A DNA stretch of 12,491 nt from the NCBI GenBank assembly GCA_030626645.1, contig DAOUTP010000030.1, positions 1 through 12,491 of the forward strand. The letters are read 5' to 3'. Shown piece after piece: positions 1 to 6,587 of the stretch. The notes beneath the pieces were generated by a model. It made no database searches. It was not told where the DNA came from and saw only the letters and a program-made list of their open reading frames with translations. Origin of the DNA: Candidatus Cloacimonadota bacterium (GTDB lineage: Bacteria > Cloacimonadota > Cloacimonadia > Cloacimonadales > TCS61). Position numbers and translations under genes: made by a program. The stretch's first letter is position 1; the number at the start of each line of letters is the position of its first letter.

Positions 1-590
1 AAATGGTCTGCATAAAGTCCATCAACAAATATATCCAGAATTTTTTCTCTAATTAAAAAGATTAGCCCTGTACCTGTTGTTTGTCCGTTACAATCCCCTC
101 CTGTTGTAGTAAGAAGCGTTCCAATCTCCCTGAAATCAAAGAAACTTGCAGCTACAATCCCACTTTCCTGTTCATCATGTAGGAATTTTACTTCAAATTC
201 TGTAATTATGTATTCTAATACTCCATTAACAGAATTGAAACTTATTTCTAACTCTGTTTTGTCTGTCCAGATTGTGGGTTCTTCTTCAGGTTCATTTTGA
301 TAAACCCAACCATTTGGATCTGTGACAATACTCTCAGGTAAATCACCATTCGATGTTGTTATTCGATAAGCGAATAATGGTTCATCATCAATTAGTGCTT
401 CCCACGTAATTCCCTGTGTATAAGTATATTCCTGCGTATTGTTTTCATTGATAACCTTTTCGTCACTAAAAGAGATTTCGATTAAATTACCAGTATCTCC
501 ATTACAAGATGTAGGATTATTTTTTGAACAACCTAAAATAAGCATAATTACCAGAATAGTAATAATAAAAATTGTTTTAAAAGTTTTCAT
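1..590 (-). CDS. Putative lipoprotein, N-terminal 196 residues (C-terminus outside window)
   Basis: The reading frame is open from an ATG at 590 to the window edge, giving 196 codons with no stop, so the gene is partial at its 3' end. The product begins MKTFKTIFIITILVIMLILG followed by Cys21. This is a basic start, a hydrophobic core and the lipobox LILGC, so signal peptidase II processing and lipid anchoring in the envelope are expected. A GGGAG ribosome binding site lies 7 bases before the ATG, and a sigma70-like promoter is visible about 60 bases upstream. The mature part is acidic and Thr/Asn/Glu-rich with alternating hydrophobic residues, suggesting a beta-rich secreted fold; a second cysteine pair region (Cys29 and a GGDCNG motif near residue 166) follows. 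I recognise no family. The gene is separated from the upstream operon by a probable terminator, so it is likely its own unit. Confidence 0.8.
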   Translation of the reverse strand, partial: MKTFKTIFIITILVIMLILGCSKNNPTSCNGDTGNLIEISFSDEKVINENNTQEYTYTQGITWEALIDDEPLFAYRITTSNGDLPESIVTDPNGWVYQNEPEEEPTIWTDKTELEISFNSVNGVLEYIITEFEVKFLHDEQESGIVAASFFDFREIGTLLTTTGGDCNGQTTGTGLIFLIREKILDIFVDGLYADH

Positions 591-646
591 AAAGTTTCTC
601 CCTTTTTCATTTAACAATATGTGAACAATTAATTTTATAATTGCTT

Positions 647-676
647 TATTTACGAAAGTTGTGCTATTATTGTCAA
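647..676 (-). promoter_or_regulatory. Sigma70-like promoter of the lipoprotein gene
   Basis: On the minus strand a perfect -35 box TTGACA lies at 676-671, followed by an 18-base spacer and a -10-like TAAATA at 652-647. Transcription would begin near 640, leaving a leader of about 50 bases before the ATG at 590. The -35 is exact. The -10 is only a fair match, and TATAAA a few bases further on is an alternative. Confidence 0.45.
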
Positions 677-740
677 TTAATATTTTTTCATGCATTCTTT
701 ACAAAGAACTTTCAAATATTATGATACTAAATCTCAAATA

Positions 741-773
741 AAAGAAAAACAGAGAACATTCAAAAGGTTCTGT
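741..773 (-). terminator. Rho-independent terminator candidate after the six-gene operon
   Basis: On the minus strand ACAGAAC (773-767) can pair with GTTCTCTGT (757-749), giving seven base pairs with a two-base bulge around a nine-base loop, directly followed by the T-rich tract TTTTCTTT (748-741). It lies about 70 bases past the stop of the outer-membrane-like gene and before the promoter of the lipoprotein gene, where a terminator would be expected. The stem is AT-rich and bulged, so strength is uncertain. Confidence 0.5.
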
Positions 774-778
774 CTTCG

Positions 779-836
779 CTGAGCATCGCCCAGACAATTA
801 AGACACAATGAAAGTCATATAATCTTCGGAAGAATT
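779..836. repeat. Two small triloop palindromes between operon end and terminator
   Basis: Two short dyads follow the outer-membrane-like gene. At 779-793 the arms CTGAGC and GCCCAG enclose ATC; on the minus strand this is a 6-bp stem with one G-U pair. At 821-836 an imperfect palindrome centred on CGG has the inner arms TCTT and AAGA. Neither is followed by a T-tract. They may protect the 3' end of the transcript or be relics of the palindrome family seen near 6200-7215. Confidence 0.3.
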
Positions 837-844
837 ACATTTTT

Positions 845-1612
845 CTACTTAAATCCTACCTGCAGATCGATCAACGGAATAATATCTGTGCTTCTCTGCA
901 GTCTTGAAGGATAATCTGAATAACAGAGCTTATAACCACCCGAAAGTGCAAATCTATGATTTATCTTCCAGATAATAAGCGTTTTATGTTCATACGAATA
1001 TTCGCAATATTCTTTATCCATTATGAATTTATCAATATCAACCAAATATTCAAACTTAGGTGTAATATTACCCCTTACGTCCAATCCTACATTAAACATT
1101 GCATTTTCATGATAGATGGAAGTTCTGTTGTAGACGAATGGCATATCAATAGTTGGAAAATCGCTGTCGCCACTAACCAATGCTACAGAAAACCCGATCT
1201 TAGGAATGATATTAATGTATTCATTATAACGATAAGAAAGCATAAATTGATTACTCAGAACAAATATATGCGGGATATTAGAGTTATCTGGCAAAATTCC
1301 AAAAGCACCTTCTTTAGCTATAATATTTAGAAATAGGGATGGATATATCAGGCTGTGTTTGGAAGCGAACTTCCAGCCTTCCATATCTTTCCAGAATTTT
1401 TTTAGTGTAATATTTGGCATTACAAGATCTGCAAGTGCGTATGTAGAGAGTTCTGTTGTTTCATTCAATCCATAACTAAGCGGTTGGAATATTCCAACTT
1501 CCCATCTTCCCTGTGGAAGTACTTCTGTTGTCCCTTTAGACCAGATCGCAGTTTCTGCTAACAATGATATCGTTAAAAAACTGATTATTAATAATATTAT
1601 TATTTTTTTCAT
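845..1612 (-). CDS. Putative outer-membrane beta-barrel-like protein
   Basis: This 255-residue protein has a classical signal peptide: MKK, then a hydrophobic stretch, with a likely signal peptidase I site after LLA at residue 19. The rest has no other membrane helix and is rich in alternating polar and aromatic/hydrophobic segments, for example QFMLSYRYNEYINIIPKIGF near residues 122-142 and the closing LIDLQVGFK. This is the pattern of outer-membrane beta strands. The N-terminal segment with a WEVGIFQPLSYG motif resembles uncharacterised outer membrane proteins of FCB bacteria, but I cannot name a family. It is the last gene of the operon: its ATG starts one base after the TAA of the EEP gene, with a GGAG ribosome binding site inside that gene's last codons, so the two are probably translationally coupled. 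Function is unknown; the envelope location is inferred. Confidence 0.8.
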   Translation of the reverse strand: MKKIIILLIISFLTISLLAETAIWSKGTTEVLPQGRWEVGIFQPLSYGLNETTELSTYALADLVMPNITLKKFWKDMEGWKFASKHSLIYPSLFLNIIAKEGAFGILPDNSNIPHIFVLSNQFMLSYRYNEYINIIPKIGFSVALVSGDSDFPTIDMPFVYNRTSIYHENAMFNVGLDVRGNITPKFEYLVDIDKFIMDKEYCEYSYEHKTLIIWKINHRFALSGGYKLCYSDYPSRLQRSTDIIPLIDLQVGFK

Positions 1613-1613
1613 T

Positions 1614-2735
1614 TTACCACTCCAGTTCCACAGTTACCGGGCAGTGATCAGAAAGCTGCCTTGTATCCTGATGAGTTTCATTTGAGCCTGCAATCCAACC
1701 GGTTTCATAATTTGTAAATAAATAATCAAGTTTTCGGTTCCAATCAATGTCAATTATTTCAGAATCATAATTATCTTCAAAAGGAAGATTAATGTAGATC
1801 GAATGAGTATAATAGGGACTGAAATAGTCATCAGCTTCTTCAAATAGGATATAGTCATCAAGAGATAGGTCAGGATGATAATCTGCATAGAACTCAACCA
1901 TATCGGTAATGGCATAATCCTCGACTTCGTAATCTTCACCTAAATCGTCAGGACGATCTGGGAAACCCTCTTCAAGCCAATTTACAGAATTGGGTGGAAT
2001 TGCATTGAAATCTCCTCCAGCTACGAATAGTAGTCCCTCAGCATCAAGATCATCCAACTCACCTTTAAAAATATCAATCTGTTCTTTTTTTGTTCCGTCT
2101 TTGGAATATGCCGCTGCATGAATATTGAGAACTTGTAATTCCTCGTCGCCAATTTGTATCTTAGTTTTCAGGATATTCCTGCGAAGATAAAAATACTGTG
2201 TTAATCCATCTTGATCAATCAGCGGAAGTGCAATCCTGACAGCATCAGTAATTTCCCATCTACTCATAATTGCATTACCAGAATTCATTCTTCCAAGTCC
2301 ATCACTCGGAACAAAATCAGCTTTCCATTGAGATGCATAAGCTCCATAGTTTAGATCAGTTGCATCCAATATATATTGCATTTGATCTACATAAGCACTG
2401 CGCTTACTGTCGATATCCAGTTCTTGCAGCAAGATAATATCAGGATCAACTTCATTAATGTAATCAGCTATATTTTGTGTGTTTACTTCAACAACTTCTT
2501 CATCCATAAGAACTTCATTACCCCAACCATCGAAGAAGAAATCTATACGTGCTCCTCCAAATTTGATATTCCAGGTCATGATCTTTAATGTTGCTGGATT
2601 ATCTGGTGCATCAGTTAATACTTTTGCTTCATACATTCTGGCATCTTCCAGATCATCAAAATTCGTATTGAAAATGTCGCAACTGCTTACAGCTAATGAA
2701 ATCACGATTATTAGAACTAAGTACTTTTTTTTCAT
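1614..2735 (-). CDS. Endonuclease/exonuclease/phosphatase (EEP) family lipoprotein
   Basis: This 373-residue protein begins with a lipoprotein signal (MKKKYLVLIIVISLAV, then SSC with Cys19), so a metal-dependent phosphodiesterase domain is displayed in the envelope. The EEP signature is complete: MTWNIKFGG (Asn56), ILLQELD (metal-binding Glu105), LNIHAA (His206), GGDFNAIPPN (Asp242, Asn244), RKLDYLF (Asp337) and the terminal SDHCPV (Asp363, His364). All catalytic positions of the DNase I/exonuclease III/sphingomyelinase fold are present, so activity is expected. The substrate cannot be read from sequence: nucleic acid, phosphoinositide, sphingomyelin and other phosphodiesters are all possible. 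Long acidic insertions near residues 255-330 are unusual compared with compact nucleases of the fold. An AAGGAG site precedes the ATG by 8 bases. The gene lies 25 bases after the amidotransferase gene and 1 base before the outer-membrane-like gene. Confidence 0.93.
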   Translation of the reverse strand: MKKKYLVLIIVISLAVSSCDIFNTNFDDLEDARMYEAKVLTDAPDNPATLKIMTWNIKFGGARIDFFFDGWGNEVLMDEEVVEVNTQNIADYINEVDPDIILLQELDIDSKRSAYVDQMQYILDATDLNYGAYASQWKADFVPSDGLGRMNSGNAIMSRWEITDAVRIALPLIDQDGLTQYFYLRRNILKTKIQIGDEELQVLNIHAAAYSKDGTKKEQIDIFKGELDDLDAEGLLFVAGGDFNAIPPNSVNWLEEGFPDRPDDLGEDYEVEDYAITDMVEFYADYHPDLSLDDYILFEEADDYFSPYYTHSIYINLPFEDNYDSEIIDIDWNRKLDYLFTNYETGWIAGSNETHQDTRQLSDHCPVTVELEW

Positions 2736-2760
2736 ATTATTACTCCTTTATATTTTTTTT

Positions 2761-3432
2761 TTACGAATTTATAAAATTCTCAAAGATCTTGAAATTCTGT
2801 TCTATATATTTGGGATCTTCCAATTCGTTTTTAAAAAATTTTTTCATTGATTCATAGTTTGTTAGTTTATTTTTAATCGATTGTTGACCGTATTCAAATG
2901 TTACTTCCGGGTGAAATTGCACTCCCCAGATCGGCAGGTCTTTATATTGATAACCCTGAATATCGCAATTAGCGTTTGACGCAATAATTGTAAAATCATC
3001 ATTCAGATCGAATACTTCCTCTAAATGAGATTCATAAAATACAGGTTTGGTAATACCTTCAAATATTGAGTTGGTTACTAATTCAACTTCTCTCCAACCT
3101 AATTCAGGGATTTTACTTTTGCGGCAAACATTTTTCTTCATCAGTGCTTTTGCCAACATCTGATGTCCATAACATATTCCTAAAATACTTTTACTGGTAA
3201 ACTGCTGTACAATGCTGTACAATTTTTCATCGTTCTCATTTTCCTGTGAAACATAAAGGGCTGAACCAGTTATAATCAGATGAGAGAATTCATCGAGATC
3301 TACAATTGTATCTGTTAAATGATGAATTTCAAAATCGATATCATATTTTTCAATAATACTGTTAAATAATATATTTAATCTTTCTATACCGGCTTTTGCA
3401 AATGTACAATTTATGATAAACAATTTTCGCAT
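2761..3432 (-). CDS. Class I glutamine amidotransferase-like protein (stand-alone)
   Basis: The 223-residue protein is a single class I glutamine amidotransferase domain. The nucleophile elbow GICYGHQ places Cys87 as the catalytic cysteine, an oxyanion-type ITGSALYVS segment lies near 54-62, and VQFHPEV supplies His174 and Glu176, so the Cys-His-Glu triad is intact. No synthetase domain is attached. Related stand-alone proteins are often annotated as GMP synthase-like amidotransferases, and some members hydrolyse gamma-glutamyl bonds instead of feeding ammonia to a partner. No partner synthetase is encoded nearby, so the true substrate is open. The gene begins 22 bases after the antiporter stop, with only a weak GGA ribosome binding site, and ends 25 bases before the EEP gene. 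Confidence 0.9.
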   Translation of the reverse strand: MRKLFIINCTFAKAGIERLNILFNSIIEKYDIDFEIHHLTDTIVDLDEFSHLIITGSALYVSQENENDEKLYSIVQQFTSKSILGICYGHQMLAKALMKKNVCRKSKIPELGWREVELVTNSIFEGITKPVFYESHLEEVFDLNDDFTIIASNANCDIQGYQYKDLPIWGVQFHPEVTFEYGQQSIKNKLTNYESMKKFFKNELEDPKYIEQNFKIFENFINS

Positions 3433-3454
3433 TTATTATTCCATTAGATCTTGC

Positions 3455-4390
3455 TCATTTCCGAACAAACAAGAAAACTAAATATACTATATACAAAAAA
3501 ACAAAAAGAACAGCTTCGATCTTTGTGAGTTTATGTTTCTTACCAATGAACATCGAAGTGAATAACATGATCGTGATTACACAAAGGAATATAAAATCAA
3601 TATTAAGAGATGTGTCATAATGGATTGGAGAGATTAGTGAACTAACTCCAAGAACTAGCAGAATATTAAAAAGATTGGAACCCACCACGGTTCCTATTGC
3701 CAGATCATTTCTGCCTTTAATTATCGCCATTACAGTCGTTACAAATTCTGGTAGAGATGTACCCAAAGCAACTATTGTTAATCCTATGAATTTTTTGCTC
3801 ACGCCAAAATATTGTGCAATTATCACAGCATTATCAACCACGAACTTCCCACCAAAAAATAATCCTATCGTTCCAAGGATCATCATGAGAATTGTAATTA
3901 GATATGAATACTCTTTAATATCTGATCCTTGAAGAGGTTTAGCTTTAAGAATAACAAAAACATAGATGAAGAAAGCTAGTAGAAAAACAAGAAGAATAAT
4001 TCCATCTATAAATGAAAGATCAGAATTCCATAAAGCCAAACCAAAAACAAGTAAGGTTGCTACTAATAAAAATGGGATTTCTTTCAAAACCGTGTTTCGC
4101 TGCACAGATATCGTAGAAATAATCCCGGCAACTCCTAGCACCATGAGAATATTGAAGATATTACTTCCCAAAATGTTACCAAATGTGATCTCATGATGCC
4201 CGCCAAGACTGGCGAAGACATTTACAATAAGTTCCGGAGCTGAAGTTCCAAAGGCAATTATTGTGAGCCCTATCGCGATTTCTGAGATGGAAAGCTTTTT
4301 AGCAAGCGAGGATGCACCATCAATCAAAAAATCTGCACCTTTGATCACAATTGCAAATCCTATGAGTAAGAGTAATATTGAAATTAACAT
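3455..4390 (-). CDS. Calcium/sodium antiporter (CaCA superfamily, YrbG-like)
   Basis: This 311-residue integral membrane protein has about ten hydrophobic helices and the two inverted alpha-repeats that define cation/Ca2+ exchangers. Repeat 1 carries AFGTSAPEL (48-55) and GNILGSNIFN (71-80). Repeat 2 carries ALGTSLPEF (208-216) and GTVVGSNLFN (233-242). The acidic residues Glu53 and Glu215 are the expected ion ligands. Length and arrangement match bacterial YrbG-type K+-independent exchangers, which extrude Ca2+ in exchange for Na+ or H+ across the inner membrane; the actual ion pair is not decided by sequence. AAAGG lies 5 bases before the ATG. It sits inside the six-gene operon, 19 bases after the WalJ-like gene, with no obvious functional tie to its neighbours. 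Confidence 0.95.
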   Translation of the reverse strand: MLISILLLLIGFAIVIKGADFLIDGASSLAKKLSISEIAIGLTIIAFGTSAPELIVNVFASLGGHHEITFGNILGSNIFNILMVLGVAGIISTISVQRNTVLKEIPFLLVATLLVFGLALWNSDLSFIDGIILLVFLLAFFIYVFVILKAKPLQGSDIKEYSYLITILMMILGTIGLFFGGKFVVDNAVIIAQYFGVSKKFIGLTIVALGTSLPEFVTTVMAIIKGRNDLAIGTVVGSNLFNILLVLGVSSLISPIHYDTSLNIDFIFLCVITIMLFTSMFIGKKHKLTKIEAVLFVFLYIVYLVFLFVRK

Positions 4391-4409
4391 ATTTACCTTT
4401 TATTTAAAT

Positions 4410-5195
4410 TTATACATCAATTAATTTTGTAGATTCATATTGCGAAGCAACAATAAGCCTGAGATCATGTCTTATGCTATGCAAATAATCTCTCATTAAT
4501 TGTTCAGCTTTTTCTGGAAGATTATTTTCCTCGCTCAAATGCGCAAGAATTATATTCTTTAGTCCTGGATGAATAACCTGCGAAACCACACCAACAGCTT
4601 GATCATTAGAGAGATGACCCTGTTTACTTTTTATGCGTTGTTTCAAATGTGGTGGATATGATCCATTAATAAGCATTTTCACATCATGATTACTTTCAAG
4701 TATTATGGAAGTTGAATCCTTTAATTGTGTTATCATTAAATTGGAGCTGAAACCAAGATCTGTTGCAATCGCCAGTTTTCTGGTATCATCCCCATTTTTT
4801 TTAAATGTGAAATTACTCCCATCGGCAACATCATGGGAAGATTGGAACGCCCTGATCTCAATATCTCCAATTGCAAATGATGATCCATTTTTAAAGTGTA
4901 TCACACCAACTGGTAAATTTCCTAAACGATCCTCGCAAGCATTATATGTAGGCTTAGTAATATAAAGTGGAATTTGTAATTTGCGGCAGATAATCCCAGC
5001 TCCACGAATATGATCACTATGTTCATGACTTATAACGACTCCATCCAGTTTATTCTCATCTAAGTTAATACTTTGAATAAAATTTGTTATTTTCTTACCG
5101 CTAAGTCCAGCATCGAGAAGTATTTTTGTACTTTCTGTTCGGATCAGGATAGAATTTCCTTTGCTGCCACTAGCTAATACAGATGTTTGGAACAT
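4410..5195 (-). CDS. MBL-fold metallo-hydrolase, WalJ/YycJ type
   Basis: The 261-residue protein is a metallo-beta-lactamase fold hydrolase. The opening VLASGSKGNS (6-15) and length near 260 are characteristic of the YycJ/WalJ family. The metal centre is visible as SHEHSDH (His57, His59, Asp61, His62), followed by His121 in SSHD, Asp146 in ATDLG, a family-typical ESNHD (167-171), and AHLSEENN (His219). Family members have been reported as 5'-to-3' double-strand DNA exonucleases linked to mismatch repair and cell-wall signalling coordination; I infer nuclease activity only from that. No Shine-Dalgarno sequence is visible before the ATG, which lies three bases after the TAA of the exoribonuclease gene, so translation probably depends on coupling. 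The two nucleic-acid hydrolases head the operon. Confidence 0.9.
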   Translation of the reverse strand: MFQTSVLASGSKGNSILIRTESTKILLDAGLSGKKITNFIQSINLDENKLDGVVISHEHSDHIRGAGIICRKLQIPLYITKPTYNACEDRLGNLPVGVIHFKNGSSFAIGDIEIRAFQSSHDVADGSNFTFKKNGDDTRKLAIATDLGFSSNLMITQLKDSTSIILESNHDVKMLINGSYPPHLKQRIKSKQGHLSNDQAVGVVSQVIHPGLKNIILAHLSEENNLPEKAEQLMRDYLHSIRHDLRLIVASQYESTKLIDV

Positions 5196-5198
5196 AAT

Positions 5199-6143
5199 TT
5201 ATTTTATATAATAAAATCTGCTATTTAATCTATCAAATTCTGTCCAAAGTGCATCGCCGTCAGTAACTGCATCTTTGAGCTGCTGCACACCAATTGACTG
5301 TGCATCAAAATTATCGGCTTGATGGAGTATCGTCGCTTCCAGAGTTTGAGGAAGTCTAGCAGATGCCATTTCATATTCTCCGTGATGTGAAAGAATCAAA
5401 TGACGCAATTTCATGAGAAGATCTTTGGGAAAGTTATTGATATCTTTTGCTTTATCTGAAACAAAATTATCTCCAAGCGGAATATGCCCGACCAATCTTC
5501 CAACTGGAGTGAATTCGATATTCGGCACAACCTGATATTCAAAGACCTTACCAATATCGTGTAGAATACCTCCTGCTACCAGCAGATCTCTATCAACTTT
5601 ATAATTATGGGAAGCGTAATCACATAATCCTGTAACGGATATTGTATGCTCCAGAAGTCCGCCAATGTAATTATGATGCCAACTCTTGGCTGCCGGTGCT
5701 TGCCCAAATTTTGTGAAGAACTCTTTATCTTCGAAGATATTCAGCAATAATTCTTTTAGATATTGGTTTTTAATGCTGTCGATGTAGCTGAACATTTTAT
5801 CTGAGAGTTTATTTATATCTTTGGATGTTGTTTCAAGAAAATCTTGAAGATCATATTCTTCCTGAGGAACTTTTTTAAGTTTATTTACTGTGAGCTGAAG
5901 TTGAGCTTTGTAGGTAATCACAAAACCATTAACCTGGATCACATCGCCTTCATCAAATTTCTCAGCAATTGCCTTTGCATTATTCCATACATTACCGGCA
6001 ATTGAACCGGAGCTATCCGCCAGTTTTAATCTTAAGTAGAAATCTTTAGCTCCTTCACGCAATATCTTTTCTGTTACCAGAAAGTTACTGATGATCTCCT
6101 TATTCAGGTGATCTTTTAATTCATTAACAAAAATTTTACTCAT
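5199..6143 (-). CDS. yhaM: YhaM-type 3'-5' exoribonuclease (OB fold plus HD domain)
   Basis: I place the start at the ATG at 6143 (MSKIFVNELK), because GGAAGG lies 5 bases upstream. An in-frame ATG 33 bases earlier has no such site. The 314-residue product matches the usual length of YhaM. Residues about 15-95 form an OB-like nucleic-acid-binding domain (FYLRLKLADSSGSIAGNVWN). Residues about 155-285 are an HD-type metal-dependent phosphohydrolase domain, with GGLLEHT (His166), GGILHDIGK (His195, Asp196), VGHIPLG (His220), LSHHGE (His253, His254) and HQADNFD (Asp277). Members degrade short RNA or single-stranded DNA from the 3' end in the cytoplasm. It is the first gene of the six-gene operon. 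A TTGACG -35-like box lies at 6194-6189, but no convincing -10 is seen. The mobile element lies directly upstream and may have altered its promoter. Confidence 0.92.
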   Translation of the reverse strand: MSKIFVNELKDHLNKEIISNFLVTEKILREGAKDFYLRLKLADSSGSIAGNVWNNAKAIAEKFDEGDVIQVNGFVITYKAQLQLTVNKLKKVPQEEYDLQDFLETTSKDINKLSDKMFSYIDSIKNQYLKELLLNIFEDKEFFTKFGQAPAAKSWHHNYIGGLLEHTISVTGLCDYASHNYKVDRDLLVAGGILHDIGKVFEYQVVPNIEFTPVGRLVGHIPLGDNFVSDKAKDINNFPKDLLMKLRHLILSHHGEYEMASARLPQTLEATILHQADNFDAQSIGVQQLKDAVTDGDALWTEFDRLNSRFYYIK

Positions 6144-6199
6144 ATTTTCCTTCCTATATTTTCTTCTATTTCTCAAAACTCATAATATCGTCAATATAA

Positions 6200-6214
6200 A
6201 ACTCTGAAGGAATT
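6200..6214. repeat. Decayed GAA-triloop palindrome
   Basis: AACTCTGAAGGAATT differs from the palindrome AACTCCGAAGGAGTT found at 6329, 6479 and 7168 by two bases. It sits just outside the left cassette and has lost perfect pairing. It suggests that the palindrome array once extended further towards the yhaM gene. Confidence 0.5.
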
Positions 6215-6219
6215 AAATT

Positions 6220-6375
6220 AAATCCTGTCAGGGTTTTTCTTAGGTTTCACCTACAGACCACAGATTTCATCTGTGGTTATTATTGTTCAATCCCTTCGGG
6301 ATTTGTATTATTTGATTCTTTCTTTATAAACTCCGAAGGAGTTAAACGTGAATAACTACGGGTAGAAGCCCGTAG
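6220..6375. repeat. Left multi-palindrome cassette (direct repeat with 7059-7213)
   Basis: This ~155-bp block matches 7059-7213 at a constant offset of 839 bases, with few substitutions. It strings together different palindromes, each with a 3-base loop: 6220-6236 AAATCCT/AGGGTTT around GTC; 6241-6253 TAGGT/ACCTA around TTC; 6257-6277 ACCACAGAT/ATCTGTGGT around TTC; 6289-6303 AATCCC/GGGATT around TTC; 6329-6343 AACTCC/GGAGTT around GAA; and 6356-6375 CTACGGG/CCCGTAG around a 6-base loop that is 3 bases in the other copies if one more pair is counted. The AT-rich spacers are conserved too. Both copies lie in the same orientation on either side of the transposase gene, as REP/BIME-like substrates do around RAYTs. 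Confidence 0.85.
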
Positions 6376-6438
6376 AAAAAGAACAAGCATGATCACAAAC
6401 CTGAAGGGTTTGAATATTATAATAAATATCTTTCATCA
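6329..6438. repeat. 110-bp direct repeat, copy 1 (partner at 6479-6587)
   Basis: This segment matches 6479-6587, with about a dozen or fewer differences and one length change. It contains the GAA palindrome (6329-6343), the CTACGGG palindrome (6356-6375), a further palindrome AAACCT/GGGTTT around GAA (6397-6411), and a stretch (6412-6438) identical to the last codons and stop of the transposase gene. It is therefore a duplicate of the 3' end of a RAYT plus its downstream palindromes. Confidence 0.85.
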
Positions 6439-6479
6439 TATTTCTTTCCTAAGCATCTCCCAAAGAAAATCTCCAAAAA
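6417..6479 (-). pseudogene. Decayed 3' end of a second RAYT gene
   Basis: Read on the minus strand in the frame of the stop at 6417-6419, this stretch gives FLEIFFGRCLGKKYDERYLL and a TAA. The intact transposase ends FMEE...KIDFDERYLL. The final DERYLL plus stop and the following 3' flank are identical at nucleotide level, while the bases upstream are diverged and the open frame is cut off by palindrome sequence at 6479. The best reading is a relic tail of another copy, left when a newer element inserted beside or into it. The divergence argues against a recent simple tandem duplication. Confidence 0.6.
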
Positions 6480-6587
6480 ACTCCGAAGGAGTCAAACGTA
6501 AATAACTACGGGTAAAACCCGTAGAAAAGAAACAAGCATGATCACAAACCTGAAGGGTTTGAATATTATAATAAATATCTTTCATCA
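6479..6587. repeat. 110-bp direct repeat, copy 2 (partial palindrome cassette)
   Basis: Partner of 6329-6438, offset 149-150 bases. Palindromes: 6479-6493 AACTCC/GGAGTC around GAA; 6506-6524 CTACGGGTAAAACCCGTAG, with 8-bp arms around AAA; 6546-6560 AAACCT/GGGTTT around GAA. Its right end (6566-6587) is the coding end of the intact transposase gene. It holds only the palindromes proximal to the gene and lacks the four distal ones. Confidence 0.85.

Noticed and set aside
956..1330. A 124-residue plus-strand coding region
   Set aside because: It lies wholly inside the outer-membrane-like gene on the other strand, which has a signal peptide, a ribosome binding site and operon context.
2376..2850. 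Plus-strand reading frames across the EEP and amidotransferase genes
   Set aside because: They are antisense to genes with complete catalytic motifs and have no family resemblance.
3675..4196. Plus-strand reading frames in the antiporter gene
   Set aside because: They are mirror frames of conserved transmembrane repeats with no start signals.
845..6143. An antiviral defence island
   Set aside because: The two nucleases and the HD domain belong to housekeeping families (YhaM, WalJ/YycJ types) in an ordinary operon; no defence-specific sensor or effector is present.
6289..6375. Intrinsic terminators at the palindromes
   Set aside because: The stems have 3-base loops like strong terminators, but no T-tract of five or more follows on either strand; the repeated cassette structure explains them better.
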